Source of the DNA: Rhizobium sp. LC145
GTDB taxonomy: Bacteria; Pseudomonadota; Alphaproteobacteria; Rhizobiales; Rhizobiaceae
NCBI RefSeq assembly: GCF_001005825.1
Contig: NZ_LBHV01000009.1
Span: 173,724 to 237,723, forward strand
Reading direction: 5' to 3'
Length of the DNA stretch: 64,000 nucleotides
Shown: in pieces, positions 1-9,073 of the stretch
How the letters are laid out: every line of letters begins with the position of its first letter
Position numbering within the stretch: the stretch's first letter is position 1
Made by a program: the position numbers and the translations under genes
Notes under the pieces: model-generated
What the model was told of the DNA's origin: nothing
The model's database searches: none
The model's input: only the letters and a program-made list of their open reading frames with translations

Positions 1-1
1 G

Positions 2-601
2 CCCAAGACGGTGAGCGGGCAAAGGTTCGAGGACGCCCGCCGTCTGCAGGTGCAACCTGCCGGTTGGGCGATTACCGCCACCAACGAGCACCCAGTCGAA
101 ACCATCAAATATTTCGACTTCTGGTTCTCTGAGCAGGGCCGCATCCTGTCGAACTTCGGGGTGGAGGGACTGACCTATGAAATGGTCGACGGAAAGCCGC
201 ACTTCACGAAGGAGGTCCTGGGCAACAAGGATCCCGTCAATGCCCAGCTCTGGGCGGTGGGTGCGCAGGTCCCGCGCGGGTTCTGGATGACGTATGAATA
301 TGAGCGCCAATGGACCAACAAGATCGCGCTTGAGGGCATTGACCTGTACGAGGAGTGCAACTGCCTCAAGGACGAGTTCCTTGGCGTGTCGCTGAACGCC
401 GACGAAAAGGCCGTTTTTGACCGCTACTGGCCGAGCATTCTCACCTACATGACCGAGATGCAGCAGACCTGGGTCCTCGGCGCCCAGGACGTCGACACCG
501 GCTGGGATGCTTACAAGAAACGCCTCGGCGAACTCGGCTATGACAAGGTCATTGCCGTCATGCAGTCGGCCTACGAGCGTCAGTACGAAGCTGCCCGCTA
601 G
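2..601 (+). CDS. Extracellular solute-binding protein, family 1 (C-terminal part, cut by window edge)
   Basis: The reading frame is open to the left edge of the window, so the N-terminus and signal peptide are missing; about 199 residues remain. The visible part resembles the C-terminal lobe of family 1 sugar-binding proteins of the large LplA/aldouronate type, with a PAGWAIT stretch, a helix carrying FDFWFSEQGR and a Trp/Tyr-rich end. Such proteins bind oligosaccharides in the periplasm for a CUT1 importer, whose permeases would lie upstream outside the window. A strong hairpin follows directly and the heparinase-like gene comes 75 bp later, suggesting one catabolic operon. The substrate cannot be read from the sequence. 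Confidence 0.8.
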   Translation, partial: PKTVSGQRFEDARRLQVQPAGWAITATNEHPVETIKYFDFWFSEQGRILSNFGVEGLTYEMVDGKPHFTKEVLGNKDPVNAQLWAVGAQVPRGFWMTYEYERQWTNKIALEGIDLYEECNCLKDEFLGVSLNADEKAVFDRYWPSILTYMTEMQQTWVLGAQDVDTGWDAYKKRLGELGYDKVIAVMQSAYERQYEAAR

Positions 602-614
602 GCAGCCGCCTTAT

Positions 615-644
615 CTGGATGGCGGCGCCACCGTCGCCATCCAG
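615..644 (+). terminator. Hairpin after solute-binding protein gene
   Basis: A perfect 10-bp inverted repeat (CTGGATGGCG at 615-624 and CGCCATCCAG at 635-644) with a 10-nt loop lies 14 bases after the stop of the binding-protein gene. There is no U-run, so it may stabilise the upstream mRNA or attenuate read-through rather than end transcription. Confidence 0.6.
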
Positions 645-675
645 CCCCATATTTCCATAGGGAGTTCGAGCCGCG

Positions 676-3006
676 ATGCGTCACTCTGCGCCGGCCATTG
701 CCAAGCAAGCCCATCTCGATGAACCGCGGGCCGGTTCGTTGACCATAGATTATATGCCGAGCGAGCAGAGGCAGCCGCGCGAGAACCCGCCGCGCTTCTC
801 CTGGCTTCCGGATATCGACGACGGCGCGCGTTATGTGGTCCGTATCTCGAACGATCCCGATTTTGCAGATGGGGGGACGCGGAGCTACGAGGACCTCGCC
901 TGGAATTTCTTCACGCCGGAGGAGGTGCTTCCAGCCGGCCGTTATTACTGGTCCTATGCGCTCTGGGACCCTGCGACGTGCGGCTGTGCTTCGAACTGGA
1001 GCGCCACGCGCAGTTTCGAGATCACCGATGGCCTGCCGCAAACGCCGCTTCCCGATCGCAAGGCACGTCATGCCGCGGGCGGCACGGCTCACCCTCGGCT
1101 CTGGCTCGATCCGGACAAGCTCAAGGCCTTCGCCGTGGCGGTCGAGCACGACCCGCACCATTGCGGCTGGTCGGATTTCTATTCCAAATCGGTCGAGCCC
1201 TGGATCAACCGCCCGATTATCCCCGAACCTCAACCCTACCCAAACAATATACGGATCGCCACACTCTGGCGGCAGATGTACATCGATTGTCAGGAGGTCA
1301 TCTACGCCATCCGGCATCTTGCGATCGGTGGCAAGGTCCTGGGCAGGGACGACCTCCTGGATACCGCGCGCGCCTGGCTGCTGGCCGTTGCCGGCTGGGA
1401 CCCGCAAGGTGCCACATCCCGTGGCTATAACGATGAAGCTGCCTTCCGTATCGTGGTGGCGCTGGCCTGGGGTTATGACTGGCTTTACGACCACCTGAGC
1501 GAAGAGGAGCGGACAACGGTTCGCACCGCACTTTTGCGACGCACGCGCGATGTTGCCGAGCATGTCATTGCGCACGCCCGCATCCATGTTTTCCCCTATG
1601 ACAGCCATGCGGTGCGGTCGCTGTCGGCGGTTCTGACGCCAGCCTGCATCGCGCTTCAGGGCGAAAGCGAGGAGGCGACGGAGTGGCTCGATTACACTGT
1701 TGAATTCCTGGCGACGCTCTACTCGCCATGGGCCGGAACGGATGGCGGATGGGCGGAAGGTCCGCATTACTGGATGACCGGCATGGCCTATTTCATCGAG
1801 GCCGCCAATCTCATCCGCTCCCATACGGGGGTCGATCTCTATCGGCGACCCTTCTTCCAGAACACCGGAAGCTTTCCGCTCTACACCAAGGCACCGGGCA
1901 CCCGGCGCGCGGGCTTCGGCGATGATTCCACGCTTGGCGATCTTCCGGGTCTGAAAGCCGGCTATAACGTGCGCCAGTTCGCAGGCGTGACCGGCAACGG
2001 TCACTATCAATGGTATTACGAGCGCATCAAGGCCGACGCCGCCGGCACGGAAATGGCGTTTTATAACTATGGCTGGTGGGACCTGAACTTCGATGATCTG
2101 GTCTACCGCCACGACTTTCCGCAGGTTGCCGCAGCATCGCCGGAGGATCTGCCGGCGGTCGCCTGCTTTGATGACATCGGCTGGGTGGCAGTGCAGAAGC
2201 ACATGCACGACCCCGATCGGCACCTGCAGTTCGTCTTCAAGTCCAGTCCCTATGGCTCGATCAGTCACAGCCACGGGGATCAGAATGCCTTCCTGCTCTA
2301 TGCCTATGGCGAGGATCTTGCCATCCAGTCCGGCTATTACATCGCTTTCGGCTCCGGCATGCACCGGGATTGGCGTCGGCAGACGCGATCGAAAAACGCG
2401 GTGCTGATCGGTGGCAAGGGCCAGTATGCGGAGAAGGACAAGGCGCTTGCCCGCCGTGCTGCTGGCAAGATCGTCGAGGTCGAGGAAAAGCCGCAGCATT
2501 TGCGCATTCTGGGCGACGCGACGGCGGCCTATCAGGTCGCCAATCCGCTGGTTCAGAAGGCTCAACGGGAAATCCATTTCGTCAACGAGGCCTATTTCGT
2601 CATCGTCGACCAGGTGGAGTGCAGCGAACCGCAAGACCTTCAATGGCTCTGCCATACCATCGGTGCGCCGCAAGTGGGCCGCTCGAGTTTCCGCTACCAC
2701 GGGCAGAAGGCCGGGTTCTACGGTCAGTTCGTGTTTTCCTCAGCCGGCGCGCCGCAGATCGCCGCTATCGAAGGCTTTCCGGGCATCGATCCGGCGGAGC
2801 TGGAGGGGCTGGAGCTGCACCACCATGTCAACGCCACGGTTCCGGCGGCGGCGAGCCACACGCTGGTGACCCTCCTGGTTCCCTATGATTTGAAGGAGCC
2901 GAGGCGCATCTTCAGCTTCATCGACGATCAGGGTTTTTCCACCGACATCTATTTCACCGATGTCGATGACCAGCGCTTCAAGCTGACGCTCCCCAAGAAG
3001 TTCTAA
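676..3006 (+). CDS. DUF4962 / heparinase II/III-like protein (polysaccharide lyase type)
   Basis: The 776-residue protein has the layout of heparinase II/III-like lyases with an N-terminal DUF4962 region. Residues about 15-120 form a beta-rich Ig-like part (PRFSWLPD), residues about 120-480 an alpha/alpha toroid-like part with conserved Trp/Tyr/His (ALAWGYDWLYDHL, DGGWAEGPHYW), and the rest is the C-terminal beta domain with an H531-S-H533-G-D-Q-N motif that matches the usual heparinase_II_III pattern. Family members cleave uronate-containing polysaccharides or oligosaccharides by beta-elimination. No signal peptide is visible, so it probably acts in the cytoplasm on imported oligomers. The start follows an AGGGAG at 658-663. 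It is co-directional with the SDR, dehydrogenase, isomerase and enolase genes downstream. The exact substrate is unknown. Confidence 0.8.
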   Translation: MRHSAPAIAKQAHLDEPRAGSLTIDYMPSEQRQPRENPPRFSWLPDIDDGARYVVRISNDPDFADGGTRSYEDLAWNFFTPEEVLPAGRYYWSYALWDPATCGCASNWSATRSFEITDGLPQTPLPDRKARHAAGGTAHPRLWLDPDKLKAFAVAVEHDPHHCGWSDFYSKSVEPWINRPIIPEPQPYPNNIRIATLWRQMYIDCQEVIYAIRHLAIGGKVLGRDDLLDTARAWLLAVAGWDPQGATSRGYNDEAAFRIVVALAWGYDWLYDHLSEEERTTVRTALLRRTRDVAEHVIAHARIHVFPYDSHAVRSLSAVLTPACIALQGESEEATEWLDYTVEFLATLYSPWAGTDGGWAEGPHYWMTGMAYFIEAANLIRSHTGVDLYRRPFFQNTGSFPLYTKAPGTRRAGFGDDSTLGDLPGLKAGYNVRQFAGVTGNGHYQWYYERIKADAAGTEMAFYNYGWWDLNFDDLVYRHDFPQVAAASPEDLPAVACFDDIGWVAVQKHMHDPDRHLQFVFKSSPYGSISHSHGDQNAFLLYAYGEDLAIQSGYYIAFGSGMHRDWRRQTRSKNAVLIGGKGQYAEKDKALARRAAGKIVEVEEKPQHLRILGDATAAYQVANPLVQKAQREIHFVNEAYFVIVDQVECSEPQDLQWLCHTIGAPQVGRSSFRYHGQKAGFYGQFVFSSAGAPQIAAIEGFPGIDPAELEGLELHHHVNATVPAAASHTLVTLLVPYDLKEPRRIFSFIDDQGFSTDIYFTDVDDQRFKLTLPKKF

Positions 3007-3021
3007 TCAAAGAGGTTTGTG

Positions 3022-3771
3022 ATGAAACGTTTCGCCAACAAGACCGTCATTGTCGCCGGTGCCGGTCGCGATATCGGCCGCGCCTGCGCGCTGCGCTTTG
3101 CCGAGGAGGGTGCCAATGTCGTGCTTACCTATAATGGCGCCGAAGAAGGTGCTCGCAGTGCTGCCCGTAAAATAGAAGAGCTCGGCCGGAAAGCGATTGC
3201 GGTGCGCGCGGACCTGACGCGCAAGGAGGATGCCGAGCGGGTTATCTCGACGGCTGCCGAAAGCTTTGGCGACATCCATGCGCTGGTCCACGTCGCCGGT
3301 GGCTTGGTAGCACGCAAGACCATGGCGGAGATGGACGAGACATTCTGGCGGCAGGTCATGGACGTCAATCTCACTTCGCTCTTCCTCATGTCCAAGGCGG
3401 TGCTCCCGAAGCTTGCAAAGGGCGGCGCGATCGTCACCTTCTCATCGCAGGCGGGAAGGGATGGCGGCGGGCCGGGGGCAGTGGCCTATGCGACATCGAA
3501 GGGTGCGGTGATGACCTTCACACGGGCGCTTGCCAAGGAGGCTGGGCCCGCCATTCGGGTCAATGCGGTCTGCCCGGGCATGATCGCCACGACCTTCCAT
3601 GACACTTTCACCAAGCCCGAAGTGCGCGAGCGGGTCGCCGCCGCCGCATTGATGAAGCGTGAAGGGACCAGCGAAGACGTCGCCGCTCTCGTCGCTTTCC
3701 TTGCGTCCGACGATGCCGCCTATATCACCGGCGCCTGCTACGACATCAATGGCGGCGTTCTGTTTTCCTGA
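3022..3771 (+). CDS. SDR family oxidoreductase
   Basis: A classical short-chain dehydrogenase/reductase of 249 residues. The cofactor motif is seen at residues 13-19 (GAGRDIG, a variant of TGxxxGIG), NAG-like VAGG at about 91-94, catalytic Ser141/142, and Y156-x3-K160. The ATG at 3022 is preferred over the GTG at 3019 because AGAGG at 3011-3015 sits 6 bases upstream. The stop overlaps the next ATG by one base (TGATG), so the two are translationally coupled. In this context it probably oxidises or reduces a sugar acid or keto-sugar produced from the imported oligosaccharide. KduD-like or FabG-like activities are both possible; the substrate is inferred only from neighbours. Confidence 0.85.
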   Translation: MKRFANKTVIVAGAGRDIGRACALRFAEEGANVVLTYNGAEEGARSAARKIEELGRKAIAVRADLTRKEDAERVISTAAESFGDIHALVHVAGGLVARKTMAEMDETFWRQVMDVNLTSLFLMSKAVLPKLAKGGAIVTFSSQAGRDGGGPGAVAYATSKGAVMTFTRALAKEAGPAIRVNAVCPGMIATTFHDTFTKPEVRERVAAAALMKREGTSEDVAALVAFLASDDAAYITGACYDINGGVLFS

Positions 3772-4796
3772 TGCCAGAAAAACCGAAACTGCTCATCTCC
3801 ATGCGGCCGGAATTGCCCGAAGGCTTCTTCGGGCCGCGCGAATGGGCGAGACTCCATGCGGTGGCGGACGTGATCCCCGGCCATCCCCATATCGATGTGG
3901 ATACGCCCGCCGGCGCCGCGGCACTTGGCGAAGCCGACATCCTGCTCGGCGCCTGGGGAGCGTCGTCGCTGACAAGGGAGCGCCTGACACGCGCACCACA
4001 CCTCAAGATGGTGGCCTATGCCGCCGGGTCGATACGCCCGATACTTCCCCCGGAATTCTGGGAAAGCTCCGATATCCTGGTGACCACGGCGGCGCCTGCC
4101 ATGGCGGTTCCGGTTGCGCAATTCACCTTCGCCGCGATCATCATGTGCGGCAAGGACGTCTTTCGTCTGCGCGACGAGCATCGCGCAGAGCGTGGCACCG
4201 GCGGGTACGGCAGCAGGCGGGGACGCGGGCTTGCTCATATCGGGAACCATGGTCGGCGGATCGGCATTGTCGGCGCTTCGCGGATCGGCAGGGCGGTCAT
4301 CGATATGCTGGTGCGGTCGAATTTCGAAGTGGGTGTTTACGATCCCTTCCTGGAGGCGGAAGAGGCGCGCCTGCTCGGTGCTGAAAAGATGGAGCTGCAC
4401 GAACTGCTCGCCTGGTCCGACACCGTCTCGCTGCATGCTCCCATCCTGCCCGAAACCCGCCACATGATCGGCGCGCGCGAGCTTGCGCTGATGGCCGATC
4501 ATGCGGTTCTGATCAACACGGCGCGGGGCTGGCTCGTCGATCATGAAGCTCTTCTGGCTGAGGCCCGTTCGGGGCGCCTGCGCATCCTGATCGATACACC
4601 GGAACCGGAGCCGTTGCCGCCGGACAGTCCTTTCTACGATCTTCCCAATGTCGTGCTCACGCCGCATATCGCCGGCGCCATGGGCAATGAATTGCGTGCC
4701 CTTTCCGATCTGGCGATCACGGAGATCGAGCGGTTCGTGGGCGGGGAGCCTCCCTTGTTTCCCGTCCGCAAGCACGACCTGGAGCGCATGGCATGA
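3771..4796 (+). CDS. D-2-hydroxyacid dehydrogenase family protein
   Basis: A 341-residue protein of the D-isomer-specific 2-hydroxyacid dehydrogenase family. The NAD-binding turn is seen at about 165-173 (GIVGASRIG), followed by the acidic end of strand beta-2 (VYDP at 189-192). Catalytic residues are R252 (NTARG), E280 (PEPEP) and H299 (TPHIAGA). It starts inside the stop of the SDR gene and its own stop overlaps the next gene by 4 bases (ATGA), so it is firmly part of the operon. It could reduce a 2-keto acid or oxidise a 2-hydroxy acid derived from a uronate. Residues 140-160 are Gly/Arg-rich, which is a little unusual for the hinge region. Confidence 0.85.
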   Translation: MPEKPKLLISMRPELPEGFFGPREWARLHAVADVIPGHPHIDVDTPAGAAALGEADILLGAWGASSLTRERLTRAPHLKMVAYAAGSIRPILPPEFWESSDILVTTAAPAMAVPVAQFTFAAIIMCGKDVFRLRDEHRAERGTGGYGSRRGRGLAHIGNHGRRIGIVGASRIGRAVIDMLVRSNFEVGVYDPFLEAEEARLLGAEKMELHELLAWSDTVSLHAPILPETRHMIGARELALMADHAVLINTARGWLVDHEALLAEARSGRLRILIDTPEPEPLPPDSPFYDLPNVVLTPHIAGAMGNELRALSDLAITEIERFVGGEPPLFPVRKHDLERMA

Positions 4797-5578
4797 CGGC
4801 GTTGAACCACTGCTTTTCGACACTCGGCTGTTCGCAGTTCAGCATGCGGGAGGTTGCCGATCTGGCGCAACGCCACGGGGTTGGCTCGGTCGAGCTGCGT
4901 GGATTGTCGGGCTCGCTCGATCTGCCCACGGTTCTGGCGGCGGAGTTCGAAAGTCCGGTCGGGTTCGCAAAGTTTCTTTCCGACCGTGGCCTGCGCGTGG
5001 TTGCCCTCAATACCTCGATCCGCCTCTTCGAAGGTGGCTGCAAGCTTTCCGCGATCGAACCTTATCTGCCCTGGGCGGAAGCGGCTGGTGCCGTGCATCT
5101 GCGTATCTTCGACGGCGGGGATCGGCTGAGCGAAGCGGACTTCGCCCTTGCTATTGCCGACCTAGACGCCTGGCAAGAACACCGCCGCTCGCGGGGCTTG
5201 AAGGCGGAGCTGATGATCGAGACCCATAACGCATTGGCGGATGTGGAGCAACTGGTGGAATTCATAGGCCGGGTGCCGTCCTCGCGGATCTTGTGGGATA
5301 CGCACCATACCTGGGCGAAAGGTGCGGATGTGGTGTCCACCTGGAACCATATTGCTCAAAACGTGGTCCATCTTCACGTCAAGGACAGCGCGATCGGCCC
5401 TGATGAAAGGCGCCATTACGTCGAGCCGGGAAAGGGAACGTTTCCGATGGCTGTTCTGAAGCCTCTGCTGCTGGCCGATAACCGGAGCCTTCCGGTCAGC
5501 CTCGAATGGGAGCGTCATTGGCATCGAGAATTGCCACCGCTCGAAGATGCGCTGGTTGCCGCGCGATCCTGGTGGTGA
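4793..5578 (+). CDS. Sugar phosphate isomerase/epimerase-like TIM-barrel protein
   Basis: A 261-residue AP-endonuclease-2-like TIM barrel (xylose isomerase-like fold). Likely metal and acid/base ligands are E143 (MIETHN), D169 with H171/H172 (WDTHHTW), H195 (HLHVKD) and E238/E240 (SLEWER), in the order typical of this superfamily. It overlaps the upstream dehydrogenase by ATGA and precedes the enolase gene by 14 bases. Probable role: isomerisation or epimerisation of a keto-sugar or inosose-like intermediate in the same pathway. The family covers many substrates, so I give no specific function. Confidence 0.8.
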   Translation: MTALNHCFSTLGCSQFSMREVADLAQRHGVGSVELRGLSGSLDLPTVLAAEFESPVGFAKFLSDRGLRVVALNTSIRLFEGGCKLSAIEPYLPWAEAAGAVHLRIFDGGDRLSEADFALAIADLDAWQEHRRSRGLKAELMIETHNALADVEQLVEFIGRVPSSRILWDTHHTWAKGADVVSTWNHIAQNVVHLHVKDSAIGPDERRHYVEPGKGTFPMAVLKPLLLADNRSLPVSLEWERHWHRELPPLEDALVAARSWW

Positions 5579-5592
5579 GAGGGGAGCTTTGA

Positions 5593-6837
5593 ATGCGCAT
5601 TGCCGATATCCGCCTGACGCCTGTAGCCATACCGGACAAGCCGCTGCTGAACTGCAAGGGCGTTCACCAGCCTTACGCATTACGCACTGTGATCGAGGTG
5701 ATCTGCGATGACGGCACGGTCGGGCTTGGCGAAAGCTATGGAAGCATAAAGGCGCTGGACGGATTGAGGCGCGCAGCGCCTTCGCTGATAGGACTTGATC
5801 CGTTCCATCTGCACGCGCTGAAATCCCGCGTGGCCGCCGCCTTGCCGGAGGGTGGCGGCATCAACGCCAAGAGCGCGGTCGCCGACCATAAGCTCACGGA
5901 TGTAGTGGCATCGGCCTTTGAGGTTCCATGTCTGGACATCCAGGGCAAGATGCTCGGCAGGCCCGTGGCGGACCTGCTCGGCGGGGCGGTGCGAAAGACT
6001 GTGCCGTTCAGCGCCTATCTGTTCTTCAAGCTCGCAGCCCATATTGGCGAGACGGCGGACGAATGGGGAGAGGTGCTCACTCCGGACCAGATGGTAGGAG
6101 AAGCGCGCAGGATGGTCGTTGCCCATGGCTTCAAGTCCTTGAAGCTCAAAGGCGGCGTGCTTCACCCCGATCTTGAAATCGAAACCATGTTCAAGCTCAG
6201 GGAGGCGTTCCCCCATCATCCGCTCAGGATCGATCCGAACGGCGGCTGGACCGTCGAGACCGCCATTTATATTGCCCGCAAGCTTGAGGGCATTCTGGAA
6301 TATCTCGAAGATCCGGTCATCGGCATGGATGCCATGGCCGAAGTTGCCGCGGCGACTTCAATTCCGCTCGCAACCAACATGATCGTGCTCGAATTCGACC
6401 AGATCGCCGAAGCCTATCGCAAGCGCGCGGTGAAGATCGTGCTTTCCGATCATCATTATTGGGGCGGGCTGCGTGCGTCCACGCATCTCGGCAAGGTCTG
6501 CGACGTGCTGGACATGGGCGTTTCCATGCACTCCAATTCGCATCTCGGCATAACCTTGGCCGCGATGGTTCACGTCGCGTCAGCCACCCCCAATCTCGGC
6601 TATGATTGCGACACGCACTATCCCTGGACAGGGACCGATGTGATCGACGAGCATTTCGCATTTCGCGACGGCGCACTGGCCGTGCCCGATGGACCGGGGC
6701 TTGGCGTGACCCTGGATCGGACAAAACTTGGCGAACTGGCTGCCCTCTACGAAGCCGCAGGCGTCAGGGAGCGTGATGATACGGCCTATATGAAGCAATT
6801 CGACCCAGGCTACGAGCGTCGCGTACCGCGCTGGTAG
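5593..6837 (+). CDS. Enolase-superfamily dehydratase, glucarate dehydratase-like
   Basis: A 414-residue enolase-superfamily protein closest by eye to the glucarate dehydratase subgroup. The signatures are K184-L-K186-GG (catalytic lysine pair), R212-I-D214-PNGGW, E239-D-P, N262 (metal ligands D214/E239/N262), D286 and H313 (His-Asp dyad, in MHSNSHLG). The C-terminal TPNLGYDCDTHYPW segment is also typical of glucarate dehydratases. These enzymes dehydrate aldarates such as D-glucarate to 5-keto-4-deoxyglucarate. The N-terminal lid differs from what I recall of E. coli GudD, so the true aldarate or aldonate could differ. It is the last gene of the operon and a hairpin follows. Confidence 0.85.
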   Translation: MRIADIRLTPVAIPDKPLLNCKGVHQPYALRTVIEVICDDGTVGLGESYGSIKALDGLRRAAPSLIGLDPFHLHALKSRVAAALPEGGGINAKSAVADHKLTDVVASAFEVPCLDIQGKMLGRPVADLLGGAVRKTVPFSAYLFFKLAAHIGETADEWGEVLTPDQMVGEARRMVVAHGFKSLKLKGGVLHPDLEIETMFKLREAFPHHPLRIDPNGGWTVETAIYIARKLEGILEYLEDPVIGMDAMAEVAAATSIPLATNMIVLEFDQIAEAYRKRAVKIVLSDHHYWGGLRASTHLGKVCDVLDMGVSMHSNSHLGITLAAMVHVASATPNLGYDCDTHYPWTGTDVIDEHFAFRDGALAVPDGPGLGVTLDRTKLGELAALYEAAGVRERDDTAYMKQFDPGYERRVPRW

Positions 6838-6853
6838 GGGTGAAGCGGTTCAC

Positions 6854-6884
6854 GAAAGACCGGCCGAGTGCCGGCCGATCTTTC
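6854..6884. terminator. Bidirectional terminator between convergent operons
   Basis: An inverted repeat pairs GAAAGA (6854-6859) with TCTTTC (6879-6884), extended by CCGGC/GCCGG (6860-6864 and 6870-6874) with a 4-nt bulge. It lies between the ends of the (+) enolase gene and the (-) binding-protein gene, with T-rich and A-rich flanks suiting both directions. Confidence 0.7.
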
Positions 6885-6908
6885 ATGCTTCCAACAGAGC
6901 GCCGCGGA

Positions 6909-8039
6909 TTATTTCTTGCCGCCCCAGCGCTCCGGGTAGCCCGGCAGTTCCTGGCAGCCGCACAGGCTGTAATGCAGCGGGGGCATGCGCTCGTCGACAA
7001 ATTCGGCCAGCACGTCCTCGGTGATCGCCGGCTGCGGAAGCACCCATTCGGGGCCGGGTACCTGCTTTCCGTCGAGAACATCAAGCGCGGCGATGATCGC
7101 CGTCCGCCACTGGTAGGTGGGGTAGGAGGGGCCGACTGCCGTCAGCTTTTCCGACTGCCACTTGCGCAGGAAATCCTGCTGATCCTCGCCGCTGATGACG
7201 GGGTAGGGCAATCCCGCGTCTTCGAAAGCCTCGAGTGCTGCGGTTGCCGTGTCGCCCGCATCCATCCAGATCGCTTCGATCTTCTCGCCGCGATTGATAT
7301 AGTCTTCCACGATCGATTTGGTCTTGGCCCGATCGCTGCCGGTGAACTCCGACCCGATCACATTGATGCCGGCTTCGTCGAAGATGGTCTTGGCCGCCGA
7401 ATAGCGGGTTTCGAGCACGTCGACACCGGGCATGATGCGCAAGGCGAGCACATTGTCGCCCTTCGCAAGCTTACTTGCGATGAACTCGCCCGAGGTGATG
7501 CCGAAGCCGTATCCGCCGACCGGGTGGATATAGGTGACGGGGCACTGGGTGTTGACCCCGCGATCGAAGACGATGACCGGAAGCTTGCCGCAGGCGGCCT
7601 CGACCGCGGGCGTCAGGGCAGCCGTCGTGTTGGGAGATACGATCAGAGCATCGCACCTGCCGCCGCTGACGAGCGCCTCGATATCCGAGATTTGCTTTTC
7701 GTCTTTGCCCTCCGCATCGACAACCACCAGTTCCTTGATACGATCCTTGTGCAGCTCCGCTTCGGCATTGAGGTTGTTCAGGCCAACCACGCGCCAGGGG
7801 TTGAATACGCCGGCATTGGAAAAGCAAAGTGTGACGGGTCCGTCTTTCTTGTATTTGGCCGTGTCGACCATGCCGTCGCCAAGGTGCTGGGCCCAGGGCT
7901 TTCCTTCCGGCCCTTGTGGCTTCATCGAAAGCTGCTCCCGCTGCTTCTTGAATTCCGCGGGATCATTGAAATTTTGAGCAAGGGCCTCGCCGGTGCAGGC
8001 CAGTGCGACGCTCGCTGCCAGAATTATCTTCAGTTTCAT
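6909..8039 (-). CDS. Sugar ABC transporter substrate-binding protein (CUT2/ribose type)
   Basis: A 376-residue periplasmic binding protein of the LacI/RbsB-like fold. It starts with a Sec signal peptide (MKLKIILAASVALACTGEALAQ, cleavage after about residue 21). The mature part has the expected features: an SNAGVFNPWR ligand/hinge start, an ALIVSPNTT segment, DRGVNT and an IWMDAGDTATA segment. It is longer than RbsB (about 300 residues), with an extra N-terminal segment (22-65) and a Cys-containing tail (CGCQELPGYPERW), traits I associate with a distinct branch of sugar-binding proteins. It is the last gene of the operon of ATPase, two permeases and ketose epimerase, so a ketose such as allulose, tagatose or sorbose is a reasonable ligand (inference). 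Confidence 0.85.
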   Translation of the reverse strand: MKLKIILAASVALACTGEALAQNFNDPAEFKKQREQLSMKPQGPEGKPWAQHLGDGMVDTAKYKKDGPVTLCFSNAGVFNPWRVVGLNNLNAEAELHKDRIKELVVVDAEGKDEKQISDIEALVSGGRCDALIVSPNTTAALTPAVEAACGKLPVIVFDRGVNTQCPVTYIHPVGGYGFGITSGEFIASKLAKGDNVLALRIMPGVDVLETRYSAAKTIFDEAGINVIGSEFTGSDRAKTKSIVEDYINRGEKIEAIWMDAGDTATAALEAFEDAGLPYPVISGEDQQDFLRKWQSEKLTAVGPSYPTYQWRTAIIAALDVLDGKQVPGPEWVLPQPAITEDVLAEFVDERMPPLHYSLCGCQELPGYPERWGGKK

Positions 8040-8092
8040 TCTCTCCTCCTCCAGAAAGCCGGGAATCCGGCATTAGACATTGGGCCGACTAC

Positions 8093-9073
8093 TCAGATCC
8101 GGCGGCGATTGCGCCACATGGTGGCGCCGACCGCCACGATCAGGATCGCTCCTTGAATGCTGTCTCTGAGGGCCTGCGGCAGGCCCATGAGATTGAGCAG
8201 GGTAAAAAGGGCAAAGAGGCTGAGCGCGCCGAACACGGCGCTCCAGATCGAACCGCGTCCGCCGAGAAGCTGGGCGCCACCGACGACGCAGGCCGCGATC
8301 GCCTGAAGTTCCAGCCCCTCGCCGGCGTTGACGGATACGCCGGAAAAGCCGCCGAGCAGGATGCCGGTGGTGACCGCGGAGATCGACGAAACCACGAATG
8401 CGATGATGCGGGTGGCGGCAACCGGCGTGCCGGCCAGTTCGGCGGCTCGCGGATTGTCGCCGACCGCCAGCGCGCGTTTGCCGTAGACCGTGCCGTTTAG
8501 TCCCCACCAGGCGATCGCCACGAAGCCGCAAAGAACGACCACGGCAAGTGGCAGTGACCCGATGAGCCAGACGTCGCGCCAGACCAGGCGCCCGAAATTG
8601 CGGAAGTTTTCCGGCAGGTCCCCTCGCGCAGCGCCGCCTGACCAGGCGAGCGCCAGGCCGTTGACGAGCAACATGGTGCCGAGCGTGGCAATGATCGAGG
8701 GCACCTTCAGGAAGGCAACCACCAATCCGTTGACGAGGCCGACGGCAATACCCATGAGATAGAGCGTGCCGAGGACAGCCCAGGTAGCGTCGGGATCGCC
8801 ATTGATCAGGATCGATGCGGCCAATACGGCGAGTGTCGCGACCGCACCGACCGAGAGATCAAAGCCGCCGGTCAGGATCACGTAAAGTTGCCCGCAAGCA
8901 AGAATGAGGAGGGGGGCCGCCCGCCTTAGGAAGTTCATGAACAGGCCGGGTTCCAGGTAGTTGGGCTGTACGACGGCGATGGCCGCGTAAAGCACGACAA
9001 AAATCACCAGACCTGCATTGAGCGCGAGCTTTGGCGAAGGACGGAGGGGAGCAACCTGCGGGATTGGCGTCAT
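8093..9073 (-). CDS. Sugar ABC transporter permease (CUT2/ribose type)
   Basis: A 326-residue inner-membrane permease of the BPD_transp_2 family. About 8-10 hydrophobic segments are visible, with the conserved TGGFDLSVGAV motif (compare TGGIDLSVG of RbsC) and GNPRAAELAGTPV, corresponding to GNNEEAARLSGI in RbsC. It forms the channel with the neighbouring permease. Its start overlaps the stop of the upstream permease by 4 bases. A small GCCGG/CCGGC hairpin (8058-8071) lies between it and the binding-protein gene. Confidence 0.88.
   Translation of the reverse strand: MTPIPQVAPLRPSPKLALNAGLVIFVVLYAAIAVVQPNYLEPGLFMNFLRRAAPLLILACGQLYVILTGGFDLSVGAVATLAVLAASILINGDPDATWAVLGTLYLMGIAVGLVNGLVVAFLKVPSIIATLGTMLLVNGLALAWSGGAARGDLPENFRNFGRLVWRDVWLIGSLPLAVVVLCGFVAIAWWGLNGTVYGKRALAVGDNPRAAELAGTPVAATRIIAFVVSSISAVTTGILLGGFSGVSVNAGEGLELQAIAACVVGGAQLLGGRGSIWSAVFGALSLFALFTLLNLMGLPQALRDSIQGAILIVAVGATMWRNRRRI

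Noticed and set aside
598..2700. 700-residue open frame on the minus strand
   Set aside because: It is antisense to the well-supported heparinase-like gene; long open frames opposite GC-rich genes are a by-product of third-position GC bias. Low-complexity Arg/Gly composition and no family pattern.
6840..8156. 438-residue plus-strand open frame over the CUT2 binding-protein gene
   Set aside because: The minus-strand gene has a signal peptide and binding-protein motifs; the plus-strand frame is a composition artefact that runs through the terminator.
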